A DNA stretch of 58,432 bases from Pseudomonadota bacterium (lineage in GTDB: Bacteria > Pseudomonadota > Gammaproteobacteria > Steroidobacterales > Steroidobacteraceae), in NCBI GenBank assembly GCA_021851405.1, contig JAJZDW010000010.1, forward strand, positions 20,058-78,489, read 5' to 3'. Position 1 is the first letter of the stretch; each line of letters starts with the position of its first letter. A model generated the notes under the pieces. The model did not search any database. It saw only the letters and a program-made list of their open reading frames with translations, and was not told the origin of the DNA. The translations under genes and the position numbers were made by a program. Shown piece after piece: positions 9,801-17,516 of this stretch.

Positions 9801-11669
9801 GACATGTCCGGTGATGTGTTCGGCAACGGCATGCTGCTCTCGAAGCACACGCTGCTGCTGGCGGCGTTCGATCACCGGCACATCTTCCTCGATCCGAAGC
9901 CCGACGCAGCCAGCAGCCTCGCCGAGCGGCAGCGGATGTTCGCCCTGCCGCGCTCGAGCTGGGACGACTACGATCGCAAGTGCATCTCCGCCGGCGGCGG
10001 CGTCTTCCCGCGCAGCGCGAAGTCGATTGCGCTCTCGGCGCAGGCCCGCACGATGCTGGGCCTGGAGGGCGCCACGGCGACCCCGATTGAGGTCATCCGC
10101 GCGATCCTGAAGATGCCGGTCGACCTGCTTTGGAACGGCGGTATCGGCACCTACGTCAAGGCCAGCCGTGAGTCGAACGCCGAGGTCGGCGATCGCGCCA
10201 ACGACGCGCTGCGCGTCAATGGTTGCGAACTGCGCGCCAAGGTCATTGGCGAAGGCGGCAACCTCGGCTGCACGCAGCGTGGGCGCATCGAATACGCCCG
10301 CGCCGGCGGACGGATCAACACGGACTTCATCGACAATTCCGCCGGTGTGAACACCTCGGACGTCGAGGTGAATCTGAAGATCCTGCTGAGCCCGCTGGTG
10401 CACGCCGGCAAGCTCTCCCTCGCCGAACGCAACCGGCTGCTGGTGCGCATGTCGAGCGAAGTGTGCGCACTGGTGCTGCGCAACAACTACCTGCAGAGCG
10501 AGGCAATCAGCACGCTCGAGCTGCAGGCCAAGGCGCGCCTGAGCGAGTACCAGCACCTGATCCGTCTGCTCGAGCGCTCCGGCGGCCTGAACCGCGCGCT
10601 CGAGTTCTTGCCGAATGACGAGGAGATCGGCGAGCGCCGCAAGAGCGGCGCCGGGCTCACCCGCCCGGAGTTGTCGATCCTGCTCTCGTACAGCAAGATC
10701 TGGCTCAACAACCATCTGCTCGACTCGGACGTGCCGGAAGACCCGTACCTCGCCACGGAGCTCGAGCGGTACTTCCCCACCGCCGTGCGCAAGCGCTTCG
10801 CGCCCGCCATCGAGCGGCACCGGTTGCGCCGCGAGATCATCGCCACGGCCACCACGAACAGTCTCATCAACCGCATGGGGCCGACGTTCGTGCTGCGCGC
10901 CCAGGAAGACACGGGTGCCGAGCCGGCGCAGATCGCACGTGCGTTCTCCGCGGCGCGCGAGATCTTCCAGGTCCGCGACCTCTGGGAAGACATCGAGGCG
11001 CTCGACAACCGGGCCCCGGCCAAGATCCAGTACGCGGCGATGTTTGAGACCAGTCGCCTGCTGCGCCACGCGACCTATTGGCTGCTCGCACGCCGACCCG
11101 GACTGAAGGTCGACGCCGCGGTCGGCGAATTTCGCGCCGGCGTAAACGAGATCAGTGCGCAACTTCAGCCGCTGCTGTGCGGCTCGTGGCGCGAGCATTT
11201 CGACAGCGCTCACCAGCAGCTCACCGAGTCGGGACTGCCCGGGAGCGTCGCGGCGCGCGTGGCGAGCCTCGAGGCGCACAATGCCTCGCTCGACATCGTG
11301 GAGATCGCCGCCACGCACCGCACACCCGTCGCGGAGGCGGCGCGCGTGTACTTCGAAGTGGGCGCACGCACCGGCCTTGATTGGCTGCGTGGACAGATCA
11401 ACCAGCTCTCGGTCGAGGGACCCTGGCAGGCCACCGCGCGCACCGGTGTGCGCGATGCGGCCATGCGCATCCATCGAGCGCTCGCCGAGCGCGTGCTCGA
11501 CGGGGCGCGCCGCGGGACGGCGGCGGAGCGAGTCAGCGCCTGGCAGGCGACGGCGGAGCGCAAGCTCGCCCACTGGCAGCGCACGCTGGCGGAGATGCGC
11601 GCGGCCGGGACGGCCGACTTTGCCACGATCACGGTGGGCGTCGAATCGCTGCGCAAGCTCGCCGAGTAG
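6810..11669 (+). CDS. gdhB: NAD-specific glutamate dehydrogenase, large (180-kDa) class
   Basis: At 1619 residues this is the length of the L-GDH180 class found in Pseudomonas and Streptomyces rather than the roughly 450-residue enzyme. The N-terminal half carries ACT-like regulatory segments (around VVQIVTDDRPFLIDS). The catalytic core has RWSDRREDFRTE, the lysine-rich KAQNVKNT and GAKGGFVPK, the NAD-domain IGDMSGDVFGNGML and LWNGGIGTYVK. A long helical C-terminal region follows. It catalyses NAD+-dependent oxidative deamination of glutamate to 2-oxoglutarate and is mainly catabolic, with allosteric control. ATG at 6810 is the first start after the TATAAT at 6793. It is followed by gpmA, which appears to have its own leader. 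Confidence 0.96.
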   Translation: MHATSSAGDSRHLRSIPPARLALIDRIARIRLPRGPHAAALSVSADFLRTYYRGVGEEDLAARTPQALAHAARGHLELGRRRAPGQSVVRVFNPDPERDGFESPHTVVQIVTDDRPFLIDSLGLAFSRAGLAVHVIVHPVLEVRRDGRGRLSGFGGDGARAARTESWEMYEIDRRTDTETLERLRQELERTLQEVGAAVEDWEPMRERAHAIVTELKSSPPALPSEEITEACQLLQWMEERHFVFLGYRQYRLERGTRQDSLKGLARTGLGILRAHDANERPSVTALKGEIRERARERELLVLTKANSVSRIHRAEYLDYVGIKTFNARGEVTGEHRFLGLWTSTAYHRSPRDIPVLRLKVARVIQYFGLDPQSHDGKAVLNVLETYPRDELFQANTRDLVRICRGVVNLYERRTVRLLSRRDPYHRFFSCLVYVPRDRYNTDVRQHIERIVLSGFGGHSVESQVQISSSSHARVHVVVRTTPGEHLKIDVAAIERQIADATLSWSDHLHEVLVARRGEADGLALTERYRHVFPLAYEEDVPAADALGDIAELEQLRSAPHGRRVSLHRAAQQSASALHLKIVKLGAPVSISDLLPMLENYGLRVIAERPYELAWPEGGIAWIQDFELENREGSPIDLARIAERFREALAAGWDGTAENDGFNRLLFCAELSARQILVLRAYCRYLLQTGVPFSQAYMERTLAANPAIAAALVQLFEARFDPARPQPGRATERAAERIVARIRSGLDGVSSLDEDRILRAYLTLVQATLRTNFYRRDRGGTPLAYLSFKFDPAAIPDLPLPRPKYEIFVYSPRVEGVHLRMGDVARGGIRWSDRREDFRTEVLGLMKAQNVKNTLIVPVGAKGGFVPKNLPQGGREEVQAEVIACYRTFIQGLLDLTDNIVAGKIVPPPNVVRRDGDDPYLVVAADKGTATFSDTANGIAAEYGFWLGDAFASGGSAGYDHKGLGITARGAWECVKRHFRETGLDIQKTEFTVAGIGDMSGDVFGNGMLLSKHTLLLAAFDHRHIFLDPKPDAASSLAERQRMFALPRSSWDDYDRKCISAGGGVFPRSAKSIALSAQARTMLGLEGATATPIEVIRAILKMPVDLLWNGGIGTYVKASRESNAEVGDRANDALRVNGCELRAKVIGEGGNLGCTQRGRIEYARAGGRINTDFIDNSAGVNTSDVEVNLKILLSPLVHAGKLSLAERNRLLVRMSSEVCALVLRNNYLQSEAISTLELQAKARLSEYQHLIRLLERSGGLNRALEFLPNDEEIGERRKSGAGLTRPELSILLSYSKIWLNNHLLDSDVPEDPYLATELERYFPTAVRKRFAPAIERHRLRREIIATATTNSLINRMGPTFVLRAQEDTGAEPAQIARAFSAAREIFQVRDLWEDIEALDNRAPAKIQYAAMFETSRLLRHATYWLLARRPGLKVDAAVGEFRAGVNEISAQLQPLLCGSWREHFDSAHQQLTESGLPGSVAARVASLEAHNASLDIVEIAATHRTPVAEAARVYFEVGARTGLDWLRGQINQLSVEGPWQATARTGVRDAAMRIHRALAERVLDGARRGTAAERVSAWQATAERKLAHWQRTLAEMRAAGTADFATITVGVESLRKLAE

Positions 11670-11691
11670 CCGCGCCCGGCGGGTGCTCGGC

Positions 11692-11748
11692 TATACTGGG
11701 TGACCCGCACCGATTCTCATGCCGCAGCCGGCCGCCGGCTGCGGCATG
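11692..11748 (+). promoter_or_regulatory. Promoter-like -10 and perfect hairpin before gpmA
   Basis: Just after the gdh stop there is TATACT (11692-11697), a plausible -10 with no clear -35. It is followed by an uninterrupted 14-bp inverted repeat (11718-11731 with 11735-11748) around a 3-nt loop. The stem is about 80 percent G+C. No run of T follows on either strand, so it is not a standard intrinsic terminator. It would sit in the 5' leader of gpmA, ending 31 nt before the start codon. It may end gdh transcription by another route, stabilise the gpmA 5' end, or act as a protein or RNA switch. Confidence 0.45.
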
Positions 11749-11779
11749 AGGTGCCCGCCCACGCACCAGAGGTCCCCGC

Positions 11780-12532
11780 ATGCCCGGAAAGCTGATCCTC
11801 GTCCGCCACGGACAGAGCCTGTGGAATCTGGACAATCTCTTCACCGGCTGGACGGACATCGATCTGGCGCCGGTGGGCCGTGCAGAGGCTGAACAAGCCG
11901 GCCGCCAGCTGCTCGAGGAGAAGATCACGGTGGACGTGGCCTTTACCTCGGTGCTCAAGCGGGCCATCCGCACGCTGTGGATCATGCTCGATGAGATGGA
12001 TCGGATGTGGATCCCGGTCGAGCGCTCCTGGCGGCTCAATGAGCGCCACTACGGAGCGCTGCAGGGTCTGGACAAGGCCCAGACGGTCGAGCGCCACGGC
12101 GACGCACAGGTGAAGATCTGGCGGCGCAGCTACGACGTGCCGCCGCCGCCGCTGAGCAGCGACGATCCGCGCCACCCACGCTTCGATGCTCGCTATGCCG
12201 GGGTCCCGGCGAGCGAGATCCCCTCGACGGAGTCGTTGAAGAACACACTCGAGCGCGTATTGCCCCTGTGGAACGCGCGCATCGCCCCGGAGCTGCGGGC
12301 CGGCCGCAACGTGCTGGTCGCCGCGCACGGCAACAGCCTGCGCGCCATGGTCAAAATGCTCGATCAGATGTCGGAAGAGGCCATCGTCGAGCTGAACATC
12401 CCGACCGGCGTGCCGCTCGCCTACGAACTCGATGCGCAGCTGAAGCCGTTGAGCCGCCGCTACCTGGGCGACCCGGCCGCGATCGCAGCGGCCGCCGACG
12501 CCGTCAAACGCCAGACCGAGCGGAAGAAATGA
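11780..12532 (+). CDS. gpmA: 2,3-bisphosphoglycerate-dependent phosphoglycerate mutase
   Basis: This cytosolic glycolytic/gluconeogenic enzyme interconverts 3- and 2-phosphoglycerate through a phosphohistidine. At 250 residues it is the standard dPGM length. The phospho-accepting histidine is in LVRHGQS (H10), followed by [12 protein letters not shown], the substrate-binding ERHYGALQG and the second catalytic histidine in [12 protein letters not shown] at 11780 starts exactly at the family N-terminus. A stem-loop leader precedes it. It converges with the RraB-domain gene, with only 24 bp between the two stops and no clear terminator. Confidence 0.96.
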   Translation: MPGKLILVRHGQSLWNLDNLFTGWTDIDLAPVGRAEAEQAGRQLLEEKITVDVAFTSVLKRAIRTLWIMLDEMDRMWIPVERSWRLNERHYGALQGLDKAQTVERHGDAQVKIWRRSYDVPPPPLSSDDPRHPRFDARYAGVPASEIPSTESLKNTLERVLPLWNARIAPELRAGRNVLVAAHGNSLRAMVKMLDQMSEEAIVELNIPTGVPLAYELDAQLKPLSRRYLGDPAAIAAAADAVKRQTERKK

Positions 12533-12556
12533 TCGGCCCGGCCACGTCGTCCGCCC

Positions 12557-12964
12557 TCAGGCGGCCCAGTGGTCGTAGCGCCCGTGGTATTTCTCGGCGA
12601 GAGCCCCCATCCGCTGGCTGACCGCCTGAATATCCGGCACCAGCAGCTGCATCGACTTCACGGCGTGCAGGCTGAACGGCAGATCGCTCTCGTCCTCGAT
12701 CGGCTTGACGTCGATCTGGAAACCCTCCGGCTCGAGTTCGGTGCGCGCCGCCTCGCAGGCCGCCTGATCGGGCAGGCCGAGGAAGAAATCCACGCGGTAC
12801 TCGTTGAACGGATGATAGCCCGTGGCCCGCAGCCGGCCGATCATCATCTCGTCCCAGGTGTTGCGCCGCGCCATGCCCTCGCGCAATCCGCGCCGGATGC
12901 GCACATAGAGCACCGCCAGGATCACCAGGCCGCCGACTGCCAATCCGATCATCGCCTCAAGCAC
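12557..12964 (-). CDS. RraB-domain protein with N-terminal membrane anchor
   Basis: The protein has 135 residues. Residues 5-21 form one hydrophobic helix (IGLAVGGLVILAVLYV) followed by RIRRG, so the C-terminal domain should face the cytoplasm. Residues 35-133 resemble RraB, the regulator of RNase E activity: an FNEYRVDFFLGLPD-type strand, then a second half ending in MGALAEKYHGRYDHW, close to the AEKFDVEYDGW end of E. coli RraB. RraB itself is soluble and binds RNase E to alter mRNA decay; here the domain is tethered. Whether it binds RNase E is inference. The upstream ferredoxin gene lies 36 bp away on the same strand, with no functional link evident. Confidence 0.7.
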   Translation of the reverse strand: MLEAMIGLAVGGLVILAVLYVRIRRGLREGMARRNTWDEMMIGRLRATGYHPFNEYRVDFFLGLPDQAACEAARTELEPEGFQIDVKPIEDESDLPFSLHAVKSMQLLVPDIQAVSQRMGALAEKYHGRYDHWAA

Positions 12965-13000
12965 GGCGCCGCTCCCCCAGTTCGCGTCGCATCCGGCCGC

Positions 13001-13315
13001 TCACTCGTCCGGCGCGATCGTGACGCGCAGCCCGTCGAGCGCGGGCGTGAAGTCGATCTGGCAGGACAGACGCGAATTGTCCTCGTAGTGGCTGAGCTCC
13101 ATCAGCAGCTCGCGCTCATCAGACATCGGCTCCGGCAGCCGCTTGAGCCAGTCAGCATCAACGTAGACGTGGCAGGTCGCACACGAACACATGCCGCCGC
13201 AGATTGCGGCGACGCCGTATTCGAGGTCCCGCAGGGTCTCCATGACCTTGTCACCGATCTTGCCTTCGACCTGGTGTTCCTGTCCGTCACGGTCGATTAC
13301 TCGCAGCAGCGCCAT
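13001..13315 (-). CDS. [2Fe-2S] ferredoxin, adrenodoxin/putidaredoxin type
   Basis: This is a 104-residue soluble electron carrier. The four cluster ligands fall at C39, C45, C48 and C85, the C-x5-C-x2-C-x36-C spacing of vertebrate-type ferredoxins (putidaredoxin, Isc Fdx). The loop reads CGGMCSCATC and contains one extra cysteine (C43) between the first two ligands. The surrounding DKVMETLRD and PMSDERELL segments are typical. Such ferredoxins serve cytochromes P450, ring oxygenases or Fe-S cluster assembly; no isc or P450 gene is nearby, so the partner is unknown. A ferredoxin-NADP reductase-like flavoprotein at 50.6-51.7 kb could be a source of electrons, but nothing links them beyond coexistence. 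Confidence 0.93.
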   Translation of the reverse strand: MALLRVIDRDGQEHQVEGKIGDKVMETLRDLEYGVAAICGGMCSCATCHVYVDADWLKRLPEPMSDERELLMELSHYEDNSRLSCQIDFTPALDGLRVTIAPDE

Positions 13316-13421
13316 TCAGCTACCTCTTCAGTCGATTCGTCTGCGCATCACAGGGCGTGGGGGGCGCTAGTGTGCCGGGTCGGCGCAACCCGCGCCACTG
13401 CCATGCCTGCGCTTGGGCGTA

Positions 13422-13673
13422 TTACAGGGGCCCGAGGATCTTGAGCACGAAGGCGGCCTTGCCGCCCTCGGCTGAGCGCGCCTCGAGGGTGGCGCGGATC
13501 GCCTCGCGGACCGCCTCGAACGCCTGCTCGTACTCTCCGTACACCTGGGTACTGAGACTGCCCGGCACCACCTTCAGCGACGGGTGCGCACTCAGCCGCC
13601 CGATGCACTCGTGGATCAGCGGCGCGAAGTGCTCGGCGAGCGGGTACACGCTGATGTCGATCCCGATGTCCAT
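13422..13673 (-). CDS. YkoF/MTH1187-like small protein
   Basis: This is an 83-residue single-domain protein from ATG at 13673. It has the pattern of the MTH1187/YkoF thiamine-binding-like superfamily: DIGIDISVYPL at the N-terminus, then LSTQVYGEYEQAFEAV and a C-terminal KAAFVLKILGP strand. YkoF of Bacillus binds thiamine or hydroxymethylpyrimidine; most single-domain members have no proven ligand. Upstream in-frame starts (M at 13682 and 13733) run into promoter-like DNA and are not favoured. On the minus strand a TAGAAT lies only 8 bp before this ATG, so its mRNA may be leaderless. It is divergent from the PhzF gene. Confidence 0.75.
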   Translation of the reverse strand: MDIGIDISVYPLAEHFAPLIHECIGRLSAHPSLKVVPGSLSTQVYGEYEQAFEAVREAIRATLEARSAEGGKAAFVLKILGPL

Positions 13674-13680
13674 GGGTACC

Positions 13681-13712
13681 ATTCTACCGGGCCGGGCCCG
13701 ATCGGCTAGAAT
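13681..13712. promoter_or_regulatory. Paired inverted TAGAAT boxes between divergent genes
   Basis: TAGAAT occurs on the minus strand at 13686-13681 (8 bp before the YkoF-like start) and on the plus strand at 13707-13712 (54 bp before the PhzF start). Both fit a -10 element, and the geometry suits a divergent promoter. No convincing -35 boxes are seen. Confidence 0.35.
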
Positions 13713-13765
13713 GGCCGCCCTTCGGCGCAGCACCTGCGCGGAAGCGCGAGGCGAATGAGACCCCT

Positions 13766-14671
13766 ATGACCCGCAAGATCCAAATTCATCAGGTGGATGC
13801 GTTCACGCTCGAACGCTTCACGGGCAACCCCGCCGGAGTGGTGCTCGACGCCGACGGACTCACCGATGCACAGATGCTGGCCATCGCCCGCGAACTGAAC
13901 AATGCCGATACGGCGTTCGTGTTCGCACCCGACGGCGACGACCACGATGTGCGTATGCGATTCTTCACACCGCGCACCGAGGCCGGATTCGTCGGCCATG
14001 CCACCGTCGCGGCACAGCACGTCCTCGCCGCCCGCACCGGCGCCCCTGCGCGCCTGCGGCAGAAATCCAGGGCTGCGATCGTGGATGTGGAGGTGCGTGG
14101 CAGCGGTCCGCAGCGACGCATTGCCATCCGCCAGAACCCCCCGCCGCTCGGTCGCGAATTGAACGACCGTGAGCGCCTCGCGGTACTTGATGCGCTGGCG
14201 CTCGCCACCGATGATCTGGACCCCCGCTGCCCGCTGCGCATCGCCGGCACCAGCAGTCCGCGGCTGCTGATCGGGGTGCGCGGCACCGAGGCGCTGAATC
14301 ACCTCAAGCCGGACATGACGCGCCTGACGACGCTCTCGGCCCAAATCGGCGCGCCGGGCTATTTCGTGTTCGCACTGACGCCGGACTCAAGCGAGCATTT
14401 CACCGAATCGCGCATGTTCGCTCCCGCGCTCGGCATCGGCGAGGATCCGGTCAGCGGCAATGCTCACGGCCTGCTCGGGGTATACCTGGTTCACTACGGG
14501 CTGATGGCGCACGATCGGCGCACAGCGGCCTTCACCGGCGTGCAGGGTCGCTGGCTGCATCGCCCGGGACGCGTGCAGATCGAGCTGGAGATGGGCGGCG
14601 GCACGGTCTCGGCCGTCTGGATCATCGGCCAGGCGGTCTCGGTCTTCCAGACCGAAATCACGCTCGACTGA
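13766..14671 (+). CDS. PhzF-family isomerase/epimerase-fold protein
   Basis: This 301-residue protein has the two-domain diaminopimelate-epimerase-like fold of PhzF. The N-terminus HQVDAFTLERFTGNPAGVV is the family hallmark, followed by the RFFTPRTEAGFVGHATVAA loop and, in the second half, GIGEDPVSGNAHG and the GRVQIELEMGGG strand. PhzF isomerises dihydro-3-hydroxyanthranilate in phenazine synthesis, but no other phz gene is present, so this is one of the many members of unknown substrate. The usual catalytic glutamate (E45 in Pseudomonas PhzF, in a (S/A)ETTF context) aligns with D48 here (NNADTAFV). That is a conservative change but may matter. It appears to be a single-gene unit. Confidence 0.88.
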   Translation: MTRKIQIHQVDAFTLERFTGNPAGVVLDADGLTDAQMLAIARELNNADTAFVFAPDGDDHDVRMRFFTPRTEAGFVGHATVAAQHVLAARTGAPARLRQKSRAAIVDVEVRGSGPQRRIAIRQNPPPLGRELNDRERLAVLDALALATDDLDPRCPLRIAGTSSPRLLIGVRGTEALNHLKPDMTRLTTLSAQIGAPGYFVFALTPDSSEHFTESRMFAPALGIGEDPVSGNAHGLLGVYLVHYGLMAHDRRTAAFTGVQGRWLHRPGRVQIELEMGGGTVSAVWIIGQAVSVFQTEITLD

Positions 14672-14761
14672 TGCGCATCGGGACCTGACGCGCACTCGCC
14701 GGCACACCTGCCGCTGCGCGCCGCGCCCCTGCGCCGCGCGCAGCTCCGGTCCCGATTCGCC

Positions 14762-16246
14762 TCAGCGCACGGGACCGGCGTAGCGCGGCGTTCCGCTGGC
14801 GAGCTGCAGTTCGTGCGTCGTGCACTGCGGCCACTCGCTGCGCCGGTGCACGACCATGACGACGGCCGCGCCGACGGCTACACGACGCTCGATCCGCGCC
14901 TGCAGCGCCCGCTGCGTCGGTGCGTCAAGCCCGGCGAACGGCTCATCGAGCAGCAGCAGCTGCGCCCCGACCACCCAGGCGCGTGCGAACAACACCCGAC
15001 GCAGCTGGCCGTAGGACAGCTCGCGCAGCGCGCGCTGCGCGTACGGCAGCACGTCGAACTCACGCATGGCGCGCCTCGCCGCGGCCACATCGGCCCCGCT
15101 CGGCGCATCGCTCAGGCCAATGCTCGCGTAGCGGCCCGACTGCACGACCTCCGCGACACTCAGGTGCAGGGGATGATCCGCCTGCAGGTGCGGTGCCACC
15201 AGGGCCGCACGTCGACGGAAGGTCTCCAGCGGGACGCCCGGCTCGAGTCCCGCCCGCACGATGCGTCCGCCCACCGCGACGCCGTGATCGCCATACAACG
15301 TACGCAGCAGCGTGGTCTTTCCCGCCCCGTTGCGGCCGTGCACCACCCAGCATTCGCCCGTGCGAACGGTGAGGGTCACGCTGCGCAGTGCGACATGCTC
15401 ATCGAGATACACGTCGGCGCCCTGAAGCTCCACCAGTACCGCACCTGGACGGCTCGAACGACCGAGCGTCGGCGCAGCAGCGCTCGCCGGCGGACCCGCT
15501 GACAGCCACCGCCGCAGCGGAGCGCGCCGCCGTGCCCCGCGATAGACGACCCGCCCCTGATCGAGGATCAGCGCATGCGTGGCCGCCGCCGGCACGTCCT
15601 CGGCCCGGTGCACCGAAAGGACCCACGGCAGCGCGGTGCCGGCAGTGCTCTGCAGCCAGCGCAGGGCCCGCGTCCGGTTCAGGGCGTCGAGTCCGTTGAA
15701 CAGCTCATCGAGCAGCAGCAGACGCGGCCGGGCCGCGAGCGCGCGGGCGAGCAGCACAAGCCGCCGTTCACCGTAGGACAGAGTCAGGAAGCGGCGAGCC
15801 GCCAGCGGCGCGATCCGCAGCCGGCGCAGCAGCGCCGCAACACGTCGCTGCGCAGTCGCATCCAGCGGGTCGAGGGGAATGTCGGTGCGGTGAATGCCGG
15901 TACCCACCACCTGCTCCACCGTGTAATTCCAGCCGTATCGCTCATATTTATCCTGCCGTTCGGGGCCGAGATACGCGATTTCCGTGCTGAGGTCCTGCGG
16001 TGCGCGCCACACCGCGGCACGCCAGCGGTACTGGCGCACGTCCGGTCCGTCGGGGGTCGGCCACACTGAACCGGCCAACACCTTCAGCAGCTGCGTCTTG
16101 CCGGCGCCATTGGCCCCCACCAGCACCCAACGTTCCCCCGGGCGGACCGTCCAGTTCACCGCCTGGAGAATCTTCTTACGGCCCCGTGTGAGGTTTAGAT
16201 TTTTCAGCCGCGTCTCGATGAAACGGCCATCGGTTCGGGTCGTCAT
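14762..16246 (-). CDS. modF: Two-domain ABC ATPase, ModF/PhrA-like
   Basis: At 494 residues with no membrane segments it contains two complete ABC cassettes. Domain 1 has Walker A GANGAGKTQ near residue 40, signature LSYGERR and Walker B LLLLDELFNGLD. Domain 2 has Walker A GRNGAGKTT near residue 313, signature LSYGQLRR and Walker B LLLLDEPFAGLD. Length and domain order match E. coli ModF (about 490 residues), a soluble protein of the molybdate region whose exact role is unresolved. The first cassette has DEL in place of the common DEP. No modABC permease genes are nearby; the cofactor genes are 21 kb away. The assignment to ModF over another tandem ATPase is likely but not certain. Confidence 0.78.
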   Translation of the reverse strand: MTTRTDGRFIETRLKNLNLTRGRKKILQAVNWTVRPGERWVLVGANGAGKTQLLKVLAGSVWPTPDGPDVRQYRWRAAVWRAPQDLSTEIAYLGPERQDKYERYGWNYTVEQVVGTGIHRTDIPLDPLDATAQRRVAALLRRLRIAPLAARRFLTLSYGERRLVLLARALAARPRLLLLDELFNGLDALNRTRALRWLQSTAGTALPWVLSVHRAEDVPAAATHALILDQGRVVYRGARRRAPLRRWLSAGPPASAAAPTLGRSSRPGAVLVELQGADVYLDEHVALRSVTLTVRTGECWVVHGRNGAGKTTLLRTLYGDHGVAVGGRIVRAGLEPGVPLETFRRRAALVAPHLQADHPLHLSVAEVVQSGRYASIGLSDAPSGADVAAARRAMREFDVLPYAQRALRELSYGQLRRVLFARAWVVGAQLLLLDEPFAGLDAPTQRALQARIERRVAVGAAVVMVVHRRSEWPQCTTHELQLASGTPRYAGPVR

Positions 16247-16444
16247 GACGATGCATCGGGATGGTGGAAGTGCCTATTTTTGCATACCCTGCCGAACGGC
16301 ACGGCATCGGGCCGCGGCAGGCGCCTGCGGAACGAGAGGAACGTCTCAGACCACAGACGGACGTTGAACTTATCCTGCGGCCATGACTGGTCGAGCCCCA
16401 AAGGGGGGCACCTCGGGGCCGCTGCCGTGGCGGGGTTCCGGGCA

Positions 16445-17512
16445 TTGAGCCCCCGCCCCCACCGCCGCGGCACCCCGGGAACCGGAGTGCTGTGCGCGCT
16501 GCTGCGGGCCGCAGGGGGCGGCGCACACGCACAGACTCTGGACTCCGCGGCGCTGCACGGGAACGCCTTCGGCACCCTGGGTGGCGTCTATCAGAACAGC
16601 CGCGGCGTGGCATTCCGTCGCGACACCGGCCAGGGGCGCGGCGCGCGCGCCGGGCGCATTGACCTGAATCTCTACCTCCTCGGTGACGCGCTCGACGTAG
16701 GCTACGCCTATCTCACCGTACGACCGCCACCGGAAGTCTATGGAATCCTCGCCACCGCCGAGTTCGACGGCGCCGACGTCACTGACTCGCGTGCGCTCGG
16801 CGCCGCGCTGATGCGGCTGCGTGCCTTTGGCGGCCCGATGCCTTTTCAATTCGCCACCGCCGACGGCAGCATCGTCAACCTCAGCCACAACGCCGTGTTC
16901 GGCCTGTCTGCCGATTGCCTCAACGGCCACTGGGAGACCCGCCTGGCGGTGGTGCGCCTCTCGGAACTCAGCGCCACGCCGTTCGCCCCTCTCGCTGCAG
17001 GACTCGAGGCGACCGCCGTCCCGCAGGCGGGGATGCTCGCCAGATCACTGCTGCATACGCCCCAGGCCACCTACGCCGCTGAAGCCGGCACTCATTACAC
17101 CGGCAGCCACCTACGTGCCACGGCCATGCTGGTACGCTTCGATTCGCACCATCCGGTCGGTCCGAACGAAAACACCGGCGATGTGCTGCTCGGCGGGCGG
17201 GTGAGGAACGTGACGCCATTCATCGTTTTCTCCATGTCCGAGAACTTCGGCCAGGCACAGCCGACCGACCTGCCAGCGTTGCCCGTGTTCGCGCCACTCA
17301 TCGCCGGCGCCGCCCAGGCCCAGACATCCTTTCAAATCACGCAGCGGGAGCTGTCGCTCGGAGCACGCTACGATTTTGCGCCGCACATGGACTGCAAAGT
17401 TCAGCTCGACCAGGTGTGGTTCGCACACAGCGCGCTCATTTTTGACACCAACGTTCCCCCCCACCGCGACTCGATGACAGTCGCCAGCCTTGCCATCGAC
17501 TTCGCCTTCTGA
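16445..17512 (+). CDS. Predicted outer-membrane beta-barrel protein (start uncertain)
   Basis: From the TTG at 16445 this is a 355-residue exported protein. A short signal-like segment (GVLCALLRAAGGGAHA) precedes QTLDSAALHGNAFGTLG. The rest alternates polar and hydrophobic residues in strand-like blocks and ends in AIDFAF, a terminal aromatic typical of barrels inserted by the BAM complex. I do not recognise a named family; a porin-like or ligand-specific channel is likely. It lies 4 bp before the PstS-like gene, which overlaps the diguanylate cyclase gene, so the three look like one operon. No ATG is available in frame upstream: an ATG at 16383 is out of frame and becomes in-frame only if one base is inserted, for example in the G6 run at 16403-16408. 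The 5' end may be misread, phase-variable or damaged. Confidence 0.6.
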   Translation: MSPRPHRRGTPGTGVLCALLRAAGGGAHAQTLDSAALHGNAFGTLGGVYQNSRGVAFRRDTGQGRGARAGRIDLNLYLLGDALDVGYAYLTVRPPPEVYGILATAEFDGADVTDSRALGAALMRLRAFGGPMPFQFATADGSIVNLSHNAVFGLSADCLNGHWETRLAVVRLSELSATPFAPLAAGLEATAVPQAGMLARSLLHTPQATYAAEAGTHYTGSHLRATAMLVRFDSHHPVGPNENTGDVLLGGRVRNVTPFIVFSMSENFGQAQPTDLPALPVFAPLIAGAAQAQTSFQITQRELSLGARYDFAPHMDCKVQLDQVWFAHSALIFDTNVPPHRDSMTVASLAIDFAF

Positions 17513-17516
17513 CGCC

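Noticed and set aside
8037-11573. Open frame of about 1180 codons antisense to gdh
   Set aside because: It mirrors the glutamate dehydrogenase gene and has no recognisable motif; a codon-bias shadow.
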